Of a stretch of DNA of 50,599 nt, positions 1 through 7,764 are shown piece by piece. Position 1 is the first letter of the stretch; each line of letters starts with the position of its first letter. The translations under genes were made by a program, and so were the position numbers. This DNA comes from JAHECQ01 sp047638695 (GTDB taxonomy: Bacteria > Actinomycetota > Acidimicrobiia > Acidimicrobiales > SZUA-35), in NCBI GenBank assembly GCA_047638695.1, contig JBLINY010000025.1:1-50599 (forward strand), in the 5' to 3' direction. The notes beneath the pieces were generated by a model. That model did not search any database, was not told where the DNA came from, and saw nothing but the letters and a program-made list of their open reading frames with translations.

Positions 1-203
1 CGCACCGACTCACGCTCGGGCTGCGATGGATCGTTGAAGCCGCCAACTCGTGGTGGTCGAACTACGGTCAACTCCGGCGCAACACCGACCGGCGAAACCG
101 CCACCGCCACGCCGCACTCCGCCTCGCTACCACCGTGCTCATGATCGCCAGACTCATCGACTACCGAGATCGATGGAGCCCCAAGAATCCACCTACCGGC
201 TGA
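1..203 (+). mobile_element. IS5-like transposase, C-terminal fragment (5' part outside window)
   Basis: An open frame enters from the left edge (codons from base 3) and stops at TGA 201-203. It encodes about 66 residues. The run WSNYGQLRRNTDRR followed by a hydrophobic LATTVLMIARLIDYR and a WSP tail matches the C-terminal end of IS5-family DDE transposases. There the last catalytic Glu (IVEA here) precedes an Arg-rich helix. DDE transposases cut and paste their element by hydrolysing phosphodiester bonds with two Asp and one Glu. Only the last part is visible, so intactness cannot be judged. A short inverted repeat lies just downstream. The next gene runs convergently and starts its stop codon 34 bases later, so the element abuts it closely. 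Confidence 0.75.
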
Positions 204-211
204 GCCCCTTA

Positions 212-238
212 GAGCCGCCGGTTTAGAGAATCCGGCTC
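212..238. terminator. inverted repeat between transposase and EssC-like gene
   Basis: GAGCCG (212-217) and CGGCTC (233-238) form a 6-bp stem around a 15-nt loop. The repeat sits between two convergent stop codons and overlaps the TGA of the minus-strand gene. It could be a weak bidirectional terminator, or part of the insertion sequence's terminal repeat. There is no T tract, so both readings are tentative. Confidence 0.3.
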
Positions 239-2090
239 AGGCAGCCAGGACGTGAGAAATGGCTTCGGTGAGACCTCGCCCTGACCGGCCGCCGGTGGTG
301 ATGAGCCGAGACCCATCTGCAGTAATGAGCTCGGCCGTCCCGAATTCGCTGCAGTGCAGATGCGAGGCGAAGAGCGCTTGATGATCGTCTTGCAAGCTCG
401 CGCTTTGTGGAGCCGATGCCGCGACCAACAAGTGGATTCGGTCGTGGGCGGTGAGGACTCTCTCTATTCGCTCCACCAGGTCAGAACGACCAATCTGCTG
501 TAGGAATCGAACTAGCGGTCCGACCTCGCTTACGAGAAAGATGGCGGCAGCATCCGACTCGTTGGGTCCGGCCGCCTTGCTGGCAAGTGTCGCTTCGATG
601 GCGGTCAGCACCCGTTCGATGCCAGCGACGTCGTCGATGGTCGCATAACCACGCAGATGGGGTAGCTGCACCAGTCGGATCAAGGCTCGATCGCCGCGAT
701 CGATGATGTACATCTCGAGCCCCCGGTTTTCAGGACGACCGAGAAGGTCGAGGGTGAGGCTGGCCAAAAGTTCGTTGGTGATTGTTAGGTCGTCGCCTAT
801 CACCAGAACGGCTCCGCCGTGGTCGATAGCAGGTGTCGCATCAGCCGAATGCGAGTGGTCGTGGCCCGCCGATCGAGGGTCGGCGGGGGAGGCAATAGCT
901 TCAACTTCAACAGCGTTCTGGTTCACCTGGTTGGTCAGATCGTCGGCCTGGCCGCCGCTGATGCCGGACGGGATCACTGCCCTGGCGGGCTCATCGCCCC
1001 GGGTGAACGAAGCTGCACCGCTTTCTTCGATCTTGAGCACAGCAGTGCAACCCGGTGGTAGTTCATCAAGGTTGGTCGCGAGTACCAGCGCAGTGTGTCC
1101 TTCGCCCATGGCGAGAAGAATCGGTTCCGGTCGATCGATGACGGTCAGCGTTCCCGTTGGCTTGGCCAGGTATCCGATCGAGGGGAGCAGCGACCAGTCG
1201 TCGACGCGATCGTCGCCGATGTCGAAGTCGACCTGACGCGGCGTGACCGAGGTGCTGTTCGTGGTAATCAGGTGACGGGCTGCCGCCAGTGATAGGGCTC
1301 GAGGACCAATGATGCCCATTGTCTCGGAGGCGGAATCGATGGTTATTGGCAAGGACGAAAGCACGGCGCGTTTGGTCAGAATGGCCTGGAGTTCTGGCTC
1401 GATCGGATGGTCGTCTGCTCGCTCGGGTTGGTACGGCTCGGTCTTGACGGTGACGCCGACGGACAGTGTGAACGGTGGCGACAGCGGCGTGGGAATACCT
1501 GAGGCTGCAGCGTCGCCGGTGGCGAGTGGCGAGCCAGCACGCTCCCGCTGTTGGGCGGCGACGGCGCGGGCGTGAAGGGCGACGTCATCACCGAATCGAC
1601 GCAGCTGTGAGGCCCGGGCCTGTCCTAAGTCCTGGGCCTGTCGGCGCCGTAGGAACGTGCGAATGCCACGGGTGGGGACTGGGACGGGAACGAGACGCGG
1701 TGTTGCCAACTGATCGGGCAACGGTGTGGATGATCTCGGACCACCTACACGTTCGAGCAGAAATCGATCGGCGGGGAGTTCGATCATTTGGCCGGCTTCG
1801 ATGTCGGTAGCAGTCCGAACCGAGATGCCGTCGATCGAGACGGTGGAATCCGCCGGCGTGAGAACTACCCCTCCGTCGGTTACCTCAACCTCGAACGTCA
1901 CTCGATCGGGGTCACCCTCGGCTAGGCCGATGAGGTGCTCCGATCGGGGTCCGAACGCGTAGCCGCCAGCGTCGAGATCGAGTGTTCTGCCGCTGCTGAG
2001 ACCGGCAAGATGCCGGAGTCGGAACAGTGGAGGCTCGCCCGAATCACCACGTGAGAAGTCAGAGTCTTTCGCCTTGCCAATACCCGCCAC
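237..2090 (-). CDS. FHA-domain, EssC-like protein lacking a Walker A motif
   Basis: 617 residues with a GTG start. Residues about 20-115 look like a forkhead-associated (FHA) phosphothreonine-binding fold. An Arg/Ala/Gln-rich helical stretch follows (about 140-190). Next come segments that recall the FtsK/SpoIIIE-type ATPase EssC/EccC of type VII secretion: LSSLPITIDSASETMGIIGP, then a C-terminal Rossmann-like region with YIIDRGDRALIRLVQLPHLR, as in the last EssC ATPase domain. I see no GxxxxGK[ST] loop and no transmembrane helices, both of which real EssC proteins have, and it is well short of usual EssC length. I read it as a degenerate, probably non-hydrolysing relative. It is downstream of, and likely functions with, the membrane protein ending 69 bases upstream. 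Its function is unknown and the family link is by pattern only. Confidence 0.6.
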   Translation of the reverse strand: MAGIGKAKDSDFSRGDSGEPPLFRLRHLAGLSSGRTLDLDAGGYAFGPRSEHLIGLAEGDPDRVTFEVEVTDGGVVLTPADSTVSIDGISVRTATDIEAGQMIELPADRFLLERVGGPRSSTPLPDQLATPRLVPVPVPTRGIRTFLRRRQAQDLGQARASQLRRFGDDVALHARAVAAQQRERAGSPLATGDAAASGIPTPLSPPFTLSVGVTVKTEPYQPERADDHPIEPELQAILTKRAVLSSLPITIDSASETMGIIGPRALSLAAARHLITTNSTSVTPRQVDFDIGDDRVDDWSLLPSIGYLAKPTGTLTVIDRPEPILLAMGEGHTALVLATNLDELPPGCTAVLKIEESGAASFTRGDEPARAVIPSGISGGQADDLTNQVNQNAVEVEAIASPADPRSAGHDHSHSADATPAIDHGGAVLVIGDDLTITNELLASLTLDLLGRPENRGLEMYIIDRGDRALIRLVQLPHLRGYATIDDVAGIERVLTAIEATLASKAAGPNESDAAAIFLVSEVGPLVRFLQQIGRSDLVERIERVLTAHDRIHLLVAASAPQSASLQDDHQALFASHLHCSEFGTAELITADGSRLITTGGRSGRGLTEAISHVLAA

Positions 2091-2098
2091 AGTCGGAG

Positions 2099-2104
2099 AC
2101 GGTA
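2099..2104 (-). promoter_or_regulatory. leaderless-type -10 (TACCGT) for the EssC-like gene
   Basis: TACCGT ends 8 nt before the GTG at 2090 on the minus strand. No Shine-Dalgarno sequence lies in between. This is the TAnnnT spacing seen at many operon-first genes here. Confidence 0.4.
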
Positions 2105-2159
2105 TCTGCTACGAGTCCGACCCGAAAGATGAACTGGCGAGGGTGAGTGGCTTGGTTAC

Positions 2160-4319
2160 TTATGAGAAGGTGCGCCAGGTTGCGGCGAGTGGTGCGGTCC
2201 GACCAGCGCCGGCTCGTCGCTCGAGCGCAACTCCTGTCCCTAGTAGCAGCGAGCCTCCTGCGGCGAGCAACATCCATACCGGCAGATGCGGTACAACCGC
2301 TGATGCTTCGATGATGACGGTGGCGCCAAGCAGGATTGCCCCGACCACGGCCGGACCGCCCCACTTGCGCTCGACTCCGATTACGAGCGACACCAGACCG
2401 ATGACCCCAGCCAAGGTGGCGTGCCAGCCTGCCGACTCGGTCAGTCGTTCCAGTAGAGCGGCGAATCCGACAAGGGCGATGCCCGGGGCGAGCCCGATCC
2501 ATGAGCTCTGGCCCGCTTGCATGACGCGTCGGCCGAACCACAGCAGGCCGGCGGCCGGGGCCCAAAGGTAGGCCTCGATAAACGTGAAGTCCTGGTCGAT
2601 GGCAACGATCCACGATCCAGCAAAGAGGGTGAGCGCGGCAACGACATCGAGGTTGGGGGTCTTGTTCACTTCTGTGTCGAGGAACAGAAGAAGGGCTGAA
2701 CCGACGGCCCACAGGCCGGCCATTGTGGGGTCGACGGCGAACAACGGTGGGGCGGTGATTGGCAGAAGCAGGCGTGGACCCGAGCGGAGGTCGGGTATGG
2801 GCAGTTGATCGGCAGTGAACCCAAGCACGAGCAAGGTGGCCGCACTCGCAGCGCTCACCAACAACACTTCGATGAAGTCGAGGTGGATGGGGTGTGCTGC
2901 GTAGGCGACAATGCCGAGGGAAAAGCTGGCGAGGCCAAACCGCTGTGTCGAGCGAGCTCGTTGTGGAGCCGCCCCGGCGGCCAAGTCGAGGATCGAACGG
3001 GCTTGGAGCAGAATGCTGGCACCGAGGCCGATCGATACGACCGCCAGCGGGTCGGACAGAGCGATCAGCGTTGCCAGCAGGAGACCGATTCGCAGGGCGG
3101 CCGTGGCATGACGTCTACCGCCGAGACCCAGAAAGGTCGAGCCAGCAACGACGGTGTAGGCCGTTGCGACGATGTTGCCGGTTTCGAAGGCTGCTAGCAG
3201 CACCGCTGTGCCGATACCAAGAGTCGAAAGCCAGCCGGTGTGGCCATCGCCGACGCAGCGGTACCACGGGGCCTCTGGCTCGATCCGGCTTCCGCTCTCG
3301 ACATCAGAGATCAGCCAGCTGAGAGCTGTGAGCGCGGCGGCTATCAGGAAGCCGAGATCGGTGCCCGAGTGGTCCTGCGTGATGGTGACGAGAGCAAGCA
3401 GCGTGGTGAAACCCACACTGGCGCCATCAACGAGCGGTGCAATCTCGCCCTGTCGCAACTGGAGCACCAGGAAACGAGCTGCAACCAAGGCGGCAGTTCC
3501 CAGCACAACGGCTCGGCTGGGGTAGGCCCCCATCACGGCGATGACGTCTGGTAAGGCGAGCACCGCGATTCCGCAAGCGGCGATTGGGCCCGGTAATCGA
3601 TGATCGGCCAGAAGGGCGACACCGATCGCAGCGATCGCCAGCGCCACGGAGGTGATCGGTGACACGCGGGTGAGCTCGGCCAGCCAGTCGATGAAGCTGC
3701 CGTCGAGGGTGTAGGAAGCAGCGATATCGAGTGCCGGAGACAGGCCGGCAAGGACGGCCGTACCTAAAGCGTCGAGCCGCCAACTTCGGCGTTGGCCGAG
3801 TGATCCGACGTGGAGGCCGAGCAGTAGGGCGGTGCCCGCCATCAGCAGCGGAACGGCGGGCGGAAGGCCGAGTAGGGCGCCTGCGCCCAGGGCGGCGGCG
3901 CCAATCGAAAACACTCGGCCGAGGACCATGAACGGCGAGCCGGTTCGGTCGAGCAAGGCAAGCGTGACCACGCCGACAATGCCGGCCAGCACACCAACCT
4001 CGGCTCGCTCGAGACCGAATGCGGTCGCCACCGCACCCACGTCGATGGGGATCAAGAAGCCGCCGAGATGGATGAGTACGGCCGCGGTGCCCGGCAACTT
4101 CGCACGAAGTGAGCACCCGCTGCCCAGTGCAACGGTGGCAACCAGGGCGACCAGTCCGGCCTTCATTTCGAGACCGAGGCGATCCCAGCTAACGGCGATG
4201 AAGGTGCCGGCGGCTGCAACCAACAGCGCAGCACCAAGGGCGGCCATAATCAGGGCGGCGGTCCGTTCGCCCGCTGCCGGTTCTTCTGGTCGGCTCGAAG
4301 CAACAGCGTGATTGGTCAT
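2160..4319 (-). CDS. SCO7613-type polytopic membrane protein
   Basis: 719 residues, dominated by about twenty hydrophobic segments that span almost the whole chain. The N terminus (about 25 residues, polar, with Glu) is followed by the first membrane helix, AALIMAALGAALLVAAAG. The C-terminal part, with ERKWGGPAVVGAILLG and LPVWMLLAAGGSLLLGTGVA, is the pattern of actinobacterial proteins annotated as SCO7613 C-terminal domain-containing membrane proteins. These are very hydrophobic proteins of unknown function, distantly like DUF2157. The EssC-like FHA gene follows on the same strand after 69 bases. The pairing suggests a membrane anchor with a cytoplasmic partner, but this is inference. CATGCT lies 6 nt before the ATG, a relaxed form of the leaderless -10 seen elsewhere. 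Confidence 0.7.
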   Translation of the reverse strand: MTNHAVASSRPEEPAAGERTAALIMAALGAALLVAAAGTFIAVSWDRLGLEMKAGLVALVATVALGSGCSLRAKLPGTAAVLIHLGGFLIPIDVGAVATAFGLERAEVGVLAGIVGVVTLALLDRTGSPFMVLGRVFSIGAAALGAGALLGLPPAVPLLMAGTALLLGLHVGSLGQRRSWRLDALGTAVLAGLSPALDIAASYTLDGSFIDWLAELTRVSPITSVALAIAAIGVALLADHRLPGPIAACGIAVLALPDVIAVMGAYPSRAVVLGTAALVAARFLVLQLRQGEIAPLVDGASVGFTTLLALVTITQDHSGTDLGFLIAAALTALSWLISDVESGSRIEPEAPWYRCVGDGHTGWLSTLGIGTAVLLAAFETGNIVATAYTVVAGSTFLGLGGRRHATAALRIGLLLATLIALSDPLAVVSIGLGASILLQARSILDLAAGAAPQRARSTQRFGLASFSLGIVAYAAHPIHLDFIEVLLVSAASAATLLVLGFTADQLPIPDLRSGPRLLLPITAPPLFAVDPTMAGLWAVGSALLLFLDTEVNKTPNLDVVAALTLFAGSWIVAIDQDFTFIEAYLWAPAAGLLWFGRRVMQAGQSSWIGLAPGIALVGFAALLERLTESAGWHATLAGVIGLVSLVIGVERKWGGPAVVGAILLGATVIIEASAVVPHLPVWMLLAAGGSLLLGTGVALERRAGAGRTAPLAATWRTFS

Positions 4320-4347
4320 GTCTTCAGCATGAGGCTCCGGTTCCTAA

Positions 4348-4388
4348 GGCGGTCCCCGGGTAATCCCCCAAAGACCCGTGGGGCCGCC
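4348..4388. promoter_or_regulatory. GC-rich imperfect inverted repeat in divergent promoter region
   Basis: GGCGG, CCCC and GGGT (4348-4361) pair with ACCC, GGGG and CCGCC (4374-4388), leaving a 12-nt loop and small bulges. It lies between the divergent membrane-protein gene and the thiolase gene, upstream of the thiolase -10 candidate. It could be an operator or a structured leader; no regulator is identified. Confidence 0.35.
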
Positions 4389-4421
4389 TGCGGCTGAACG
4401 GGCGCCGACACCCTGAGGTCG

Positions 4422-4450
4422 GTAGCATTGACGCAGGATCTTTCGAGGAG
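4422..4450 (+). promoter_or_regulatory. -10 candidate and Shine-Dalgarno of the thiolase gene
   Basis: TAGCAT at 4422-4427 is a -10 candidate. GAGGAG at 4445-4450 stands 9 nt before the ATG. This gene therefore has a normal leader, unlike many others in the window. Confidence 0.4.
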
Positions 4451-4459
4451 CAAAACACC

Positions 4460-5674
4460 ATGGCAAACGCAAGTTCACCCGAACTCTCGCCCAACGATGT
4501 CGTCATCGTCGAGGCCGGCCGCTCGGCGGTCGGCAAACGCAACGGTTCGTTGGCCGGTGCCCACCCATCCGATGTTCTGGGACCGGTCATGATGGAGGTC
4601 ATTGCCCGCGCTGGAGTGACATCGGCCGACGTCGGCCAGGTGGTTGGCGGGTGCATCAACAAGGTCGGCGCCCAGGCCATGAACATCACTCGCACCGCCT
4701 GGCTAAGCCATGGCGGTGCAGCCGATGTTGCCTGCACCACGATCGATGCGCAGTGCGGCTCATCGCAGCAGGCAGTGAACACCGCCCACGCTCTTATCTC
4801 CGCCGGTGTTGAAGACGTCGTGCTAGCTTGCGGTGTCGAGGCCATGAGCATCCTGCCCATTGGTTCTGACGCCTACGCCGGAGCCAAGAGTGGTCTCGGC
4901 AAACCGGTCAGCCGCACCTACTTCGAACACTTCGAGTTCACCAGCCAGTTCGAGGGTGCCGAGCGCATGGCCGAGAAGTACGGCATCAGCCGTCAAGACA
5001 CCGACGGCTTCGGCCTTCAGTCTCAGGAACGGGCAGCGGTTGCCATCGCCGAGGGACGTTTCGAGAATCAGATCATCCCGATCGAAGCTCCGGTGCTCGA
5101 CGCCGATGGCAACAAGACCGACGAGACCATCACCGTCACCCGCGACGAAATTCCTCGCGACACCAGCCTCGAGAAGTTGGCCACACTGAAGCCCGTCGCT
5201 CGCGAGGATGGCATTCACACCGCCGGCACTTCTTCTCAGATTGCCGATGGCGCCAGCGCCGTCTTGCTCATGAGTGCCAAGAAGGCCAAGGAGCTTGGTG
5301 TGAAGCCCCGAGCCCGGGTGCTGCAATCGGCTCTGGTTGGGTGCGACCCGGTGCTGATGTTGGAGGGTCCGATTCCTGCCACTCAGAAGGTGCTCGAGCG
5401 CGAGGGCCTCACGGTGGACGACATCGATGTGTTCGAGGTCAACGAAGCGTTCGCCTCAGTTGTGCTGTCATGGCAGAAGACACTTGGTGCCGACATGGAA
5501 AAGGTGAACCCGAACGGTGGCGCCATTTCGCTGGGTCACCCGCTTGGTGGCACCGGTTGCTTCCTCACAACGAAAGCCGTGCACGAGCTTGAGCGCACCG
5601 GCGGTCGTTACGGCGTCATCACCATGTGCTGCGGTGGCGGGCTCGGTACCGGCACGCTGATCGAGCGCATCTGA
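4460..5674 (+). CDS. acetyl-CoA C-acyltransferase (thiolase), FadA5-like
   Basis: 404 residues, the normal thiolase length. It cleaves 3-ketoacyl-CoA with free CoA in the last step of a beta-oxidation-type cycle, in the cytoplasm. All three catalytic elements are visible: nucleophile Cys99 in DAQCGSSQQA, His360 in NGGAISLGHPLGGTG, and Cys390 in MCCGGGLGTG. The VVIVEAGRSAVGKRNGSLAG start and the ITMCCGGGLGTGTLIERI end resemble the mycobacterial steroid thiolase FadA5 more than generic acetyl-CoA acetyltransferases. The start is well set by GAGGAG 9 nt upstream. A TetR gene lies convergently downstream. An Ltp-like/DUF35 pair follows, which suggests branched or steroid side-chain acyl-CoA breakdown. 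The substrate is inferred. Confidence 0.9.
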   Translation: MANASSPELSPNDVVIVEAGRSAVGKRNGSLAGAHPSDVLGPVMMEVIARAGVTSADVGQVVGGCINKVGAQAMNITRTAWLSHGGAADVACTTIDAQCGSSQQAVNTAHALISAGVEDVVLACGVEAMSILPIGSDAYAGAKSGLGKPVSRTYFEHFEFTSQFEGAERMAEKYGISRQDTDGFGLQSQERAAVAIAEGRFENQIIPIEAPVLDADGNKTDETITVTRDEIPRDTSLEKLATLKPVAREDGIHTAGTSSQIADGASAVLLMSAKKAKELGVKPRARVLQSALVGCDPVLMLEGPIPATQKVLEREGLTVDDIDVFEVNEAFASVVLSWQKTLGADMEKVNPNGGAISLGHPLGGTGCFLTTKAVHELERTGGRYGVITMCCGGGLGTGTLIERI

Positions 5675-5754
5675 CAAACTTTGTCTCTGCTGACCAGCCT
5701 GTGCCTAGAGGCAAGCCTCTAGCGACGGGTCTGAAGGCGATCGGCTTTCAGGCT

Positions 5755-5777
5755 CGTCGGCAGGACTTAGGCCGACG
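5755..5777 (+). terminator. hairpin downstream of thiolase
   Basis: CGTCGGC (5755-5761) and GCCGACG (5771-5777) form a perfect 7-bp stem with a 9-nt loop, about 80 bases after the thiolase stop. There is no T tract. It could end thiolase transcription before the convergent tetR gene. Confidence 0.4.
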
Positions 5778-5841
5778 GCTCTTAAGCCCGAAAGCTCTTA
5801 AGCCCGAAGGCTCTTAAGCCCGAAGGCTCTTAAGCCCGAAG
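5778..5841. repeat. four tandem 16-nt repeats overlapping the tetR stop
   Basis: Four head-to-tail copies of GCTCTTAAGCCCGAAG occupy 5778-5793, 5794-5809, 5810-5825 and 5826-5841. The first copy ends in A instead of G and the others are identical. Each holds the palindrome CTTAAG. The last copy contains the final Arg, Ala and stop codons of the minus-strand tetR gene, so the array looks like duplication of the gene's 3' end into the convergent intergenic gap. The 16-nt period is not a multiple of three. Confidence 0.85.
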
Positions 5842-6456
5842 GCCGCCGAGGATCATGGTTTGCAGTTGTGCAGCGGTGGCCTCAATGTTCTCCTCCGGTC
5901 GCGTGAGGGTCGAATTCAGGGCAGCGATGAGAACGCGGGCTGCAAGCTCGGGGTTGAGGTCGGGCCTGAGCGTCTTGTCGGCCATTCCCGCTCCGATCAA
6001 CTCGGTCCATGTCTCGACGAACTCGCGCATATGCACGGCGAGGCCTCTTCGGACGACAGGCGGCACGGACCGGTAGCAGCGAATGTTGGCTCTGGTCACA
6101 TGTTCGTTCAGGCTGATCGCTCGGAGGTAGGCGTCTATGGCAACACCGAGCTGTTCGGCCCCAGTTGTTGCGTCACTGACATCGAGGGCCTCGTTGATGG
6201 CCTGCCGAGCGTGACCGATACCGGCTCGAAGAACGGCCTCGACGAGGTCTTCGACGGTGGGAAAGTGGAAGCTGACCACCGCTGGCTCGACATCTGAGAG
6301 CAGCGACACGTCAGCCAAGCTGGTTGCCCCGTAGCCGTGTTCGGCCAGTCGCTGGGCAGCCGCGCCCAGAATCTTCTGCCTGGCGGCATCCCGCCGTCGT
6401 TCCGCTCTGTCATCGGTACTTTCGTCACGAACTGCGTCATCAACCCGGTCTGCCAT
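5830..6456 (-). CDS. TetR/AcrR-family transcriptional regulator
   Basis: 208 residues from the ATG at 6456; a GTG three bases upstream is the alternative. Residues about 25-75 form the TetR DNA-binding domain: KILGAAAQRLAEHGYGATS, then a turn, then VVSFHFPTVEDLVEAVL, a variant of the usual YYHFxxKEEL helix. The rest is an all-helical ligand-binding and dimerisation part without a recognised subfamily signature. It is divergent from the thiolase-like/DUF35/MFS genes and convergent with the thiolase. It is likely a local repressor released by an acyl-CoA or similar ligand. A palindromic operator candidate sits between it and the divergent genes. TACGGT ends 6 nt before ATG 6456, which favours that start. 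The last codons lie inside a 16-nt tandem repeat. Confidence 0.88.
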   Translation of the reverse strand: MADRVDDAVRDESTDDRAERRRDAARQKILGAAAQRLAEHGYGATSLADVSLLSDVEPAVVSFHFPTVEDLVEAVLRAGIGHARQAINEALDVSDATTGAEQLGVAIDAYLRAISLNEHVTRANIRCYRSVPPVVRRGLAVHMREFVETWTELIGAGMADKTLRPDLNPELAARVLIAALNSTLTRPEENIEATAAQLQTMILGGLRA

Positions 6457-6462
6457 CACCTC

Positions 6463-6468
6463 ACCGTA
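6463..6468 (-). promoter_or_regulatory. leaderless-type -10 (TACGGT) for tetR
   Basis: TACGGT on the minus strand is followed by exactly 6 nt and then the ATG at 6456. With the usual -10 to start-site distance, transcription would begin at the start codon. Confidence 0.5.
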
Positions 6469-6480
6469 GTGAGCTGAGGC

Positions 6481-6511
6481 CTGGTGCGCTGGGGTGGCCA
6501 GATGTCACCAG
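6481..6511. promoter_or_regulatory. nested palindrome, candidate TetR operator
   Basis: CTGGTG (6481-6486) mirrors CACCAG (6506-6511). Inside it CTGG (6489-6492) mirrors CCAG (6498-6501) on nearly the same axis. It lies in the divergent tetR/thiolase-like gap and reaches the position of the -35 for the TAAGAT (6527-6532) ahead of the thiolase-like gene. TetR proteins bind such palindromes in divergent promoters; binding here is inferred. Confidence 0.4.
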
Positions 6512-6558
6512 GGCGTGGCCGCGCGTAAGATCGGCGGGTCATCGAGATCAGGAGCGTG

Positions 6559-7761
6559 ATGGGACTTCGAGGGGATGCTGCGGTCGTTGGGTTTGCCGAA
6601 TGGCAAAGCGAGCGACGACATAAGGGATCGAGGGCCTTTCAACTCGAGCAGTGGGCTGATTTGGCTTCAGAGGCTCTCGCCGATGCCGGGATCGAGTCGG
6701 GTGAGGTGAACGGCCTCGTCTGCCTCGACATTCGCGAGTCGACCGACTTCGTGCCGGCCACGATCGCCGAGTACTGCGGTTGGCGAGTGAACTTCGCCGA
6801 GCGGGTCGACCTGGGAGGAGCCAGCCCGGTCGGCATGTTGTGGCGGGCTGCCGCAGCCATCGAGCTGGGTCTTTGCGATGTCGTGGTGTGTGCCGCACCG
6901 AGTCGGCCGCGGCCCCGGCCCAACCAGCCTCGCGAGCCGAAGTTCAATTGGGCGAGCACGGGTGCTTCCAGCAACAAGTGGGGCTCGCCCCAGGCCGAGT
7001 TCGAGATTCCTCACGGCAACGTTGCGCAAAATGCGGGCTACGCCATGATCGCCAATCGTTACGCGGCCGAGTTCGGCTGGGACGAGCGAGCGCTGGCCAA
7101 GATCGCGGCCGACCAACGCACGTCGGCCAACGCCAACCCCAACGCCGTGTTCAAAGATGTGCCCATAACGATCGACGATGTGTTGGCGTCGAAGATGGTG
7201 GCCGATCCCATCCATGTGCTCGAGATCGTCATGCCTTGTCAGGGTGGCTCGGCCATGGTGGTGACCTCGCGTGAGCGCGCAGCCAAGACCCCGCACCGCC
7301 CGGCATACATCACCGGCTTTGGCGAGCACTTGGCGTACAAAACCCCCACCTACGCCGACGATCTTGTGCGGACGCCGATTGGCAAAGCTGCCGATCAGGC
7401 CTTCGCCATGGCCGGGATCAAGCCTGGCGCAGTCGATGCCGCGCAGCTGTACGACTGTTACACGATCACCGTTCTGCTGACCCTTGAGGATGCGGGCTTC
7501 TGTCGCAAAGGCGAGGCCGCCGCTTTCGTGAACGCACATGACCTCAGCTACCTGGGCGACTTCCCGGTGAATACCCACGGAGGACAGTTGGGTATGGGGC
7601 AGCCAGGGGCATCCGGAGGCATGACCCAAACGGTCGAGGCCGTCCGTCAGATTCAGGGTCGAGCTGAGGCTCGCCAACTGGCTACCGCCGACACAATGTT
7701 CGTCTCGGGTACCGGCGGCATCATGAGTGAGCAGTCGGCCGTAATTCTGCAGGGAGGCTGA
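6559..7761 (+). CDS. thiolase-fold lipid-transfer protein (Ltp-like), probable aldolase subunit
   Basis: 400 residues from the ATG at 6559; AGGAG (6550-6554) is very close, and a GTG lies three bases earlier. It has the thiolase fold but not thiolase chemistry. The position of the nucleophilic Cys reads VDLGGASPVG, and the GHPxGASG His is replaced by Gln in GMGQPGASGG. This is typical of the SCPx/Ltp branch, in which Ltp2 with the DUF35 protein ChsH2 forms a retro-aldolase in steroid side-chain removal. The Tyr-rich AAQLYDCYTITVLLTLEDAG segment is in the right place for such an active site. The DUF35 gene starts 4 bases after its stop, a strong sign of a two-subunit enzyme. Whether the reaction is aldol cleavage or another acyl-CoA step is inferred. 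Confidence 0.8.
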   Translation: MGLRGDAAVVGFAEWQSERRHKGSRAFQLEQWADLASEALADAGIESGEVNGLVCLDIRESTDFVPATIAEYCGWRVNFAERVDLGGASPVGMLWRAAAAIELGLCDVVVCAAPSRPRPRPNQPREPKFNWASTGASSNKWGSPQAEFEIPHGNVAQNAGYAMIANRYAAEFGWDERALAKIAADQRTSANANPNAVFKDVPITIDDVLASKMVADPIHVLEIVMPCQGGSAMVVTSRERAAKTPHRPAYITGFGEHLAYKTPTYADDLVRTPIGKAADQAFAMAGIKPGAVDAAQLYDCYTITVLLTLEDAGFCRKGEAAAFVNAHDLSYLGDFPVNTHGGQLGMGQPGASGGMTQTVEAVRQIQGRAEARQLATADTMFVSGTGGIMSEQSAVILQGG

Positions 7762-7764
7762 TCG

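Noticed and set aside
5778..5841. possible CRISPR or att site in the 16-nt repeats
   Set aside because: There are no spacers, no integrase or cas gene nearby, and the units overlap the tetR stop.
6460..6558. KstR-type operator in the tetR promoter region
   Set aside because: I looked for TnnAACnnGTTnnA and found none; only the unrelated CTGGTG/CACCAG palindrome is present.
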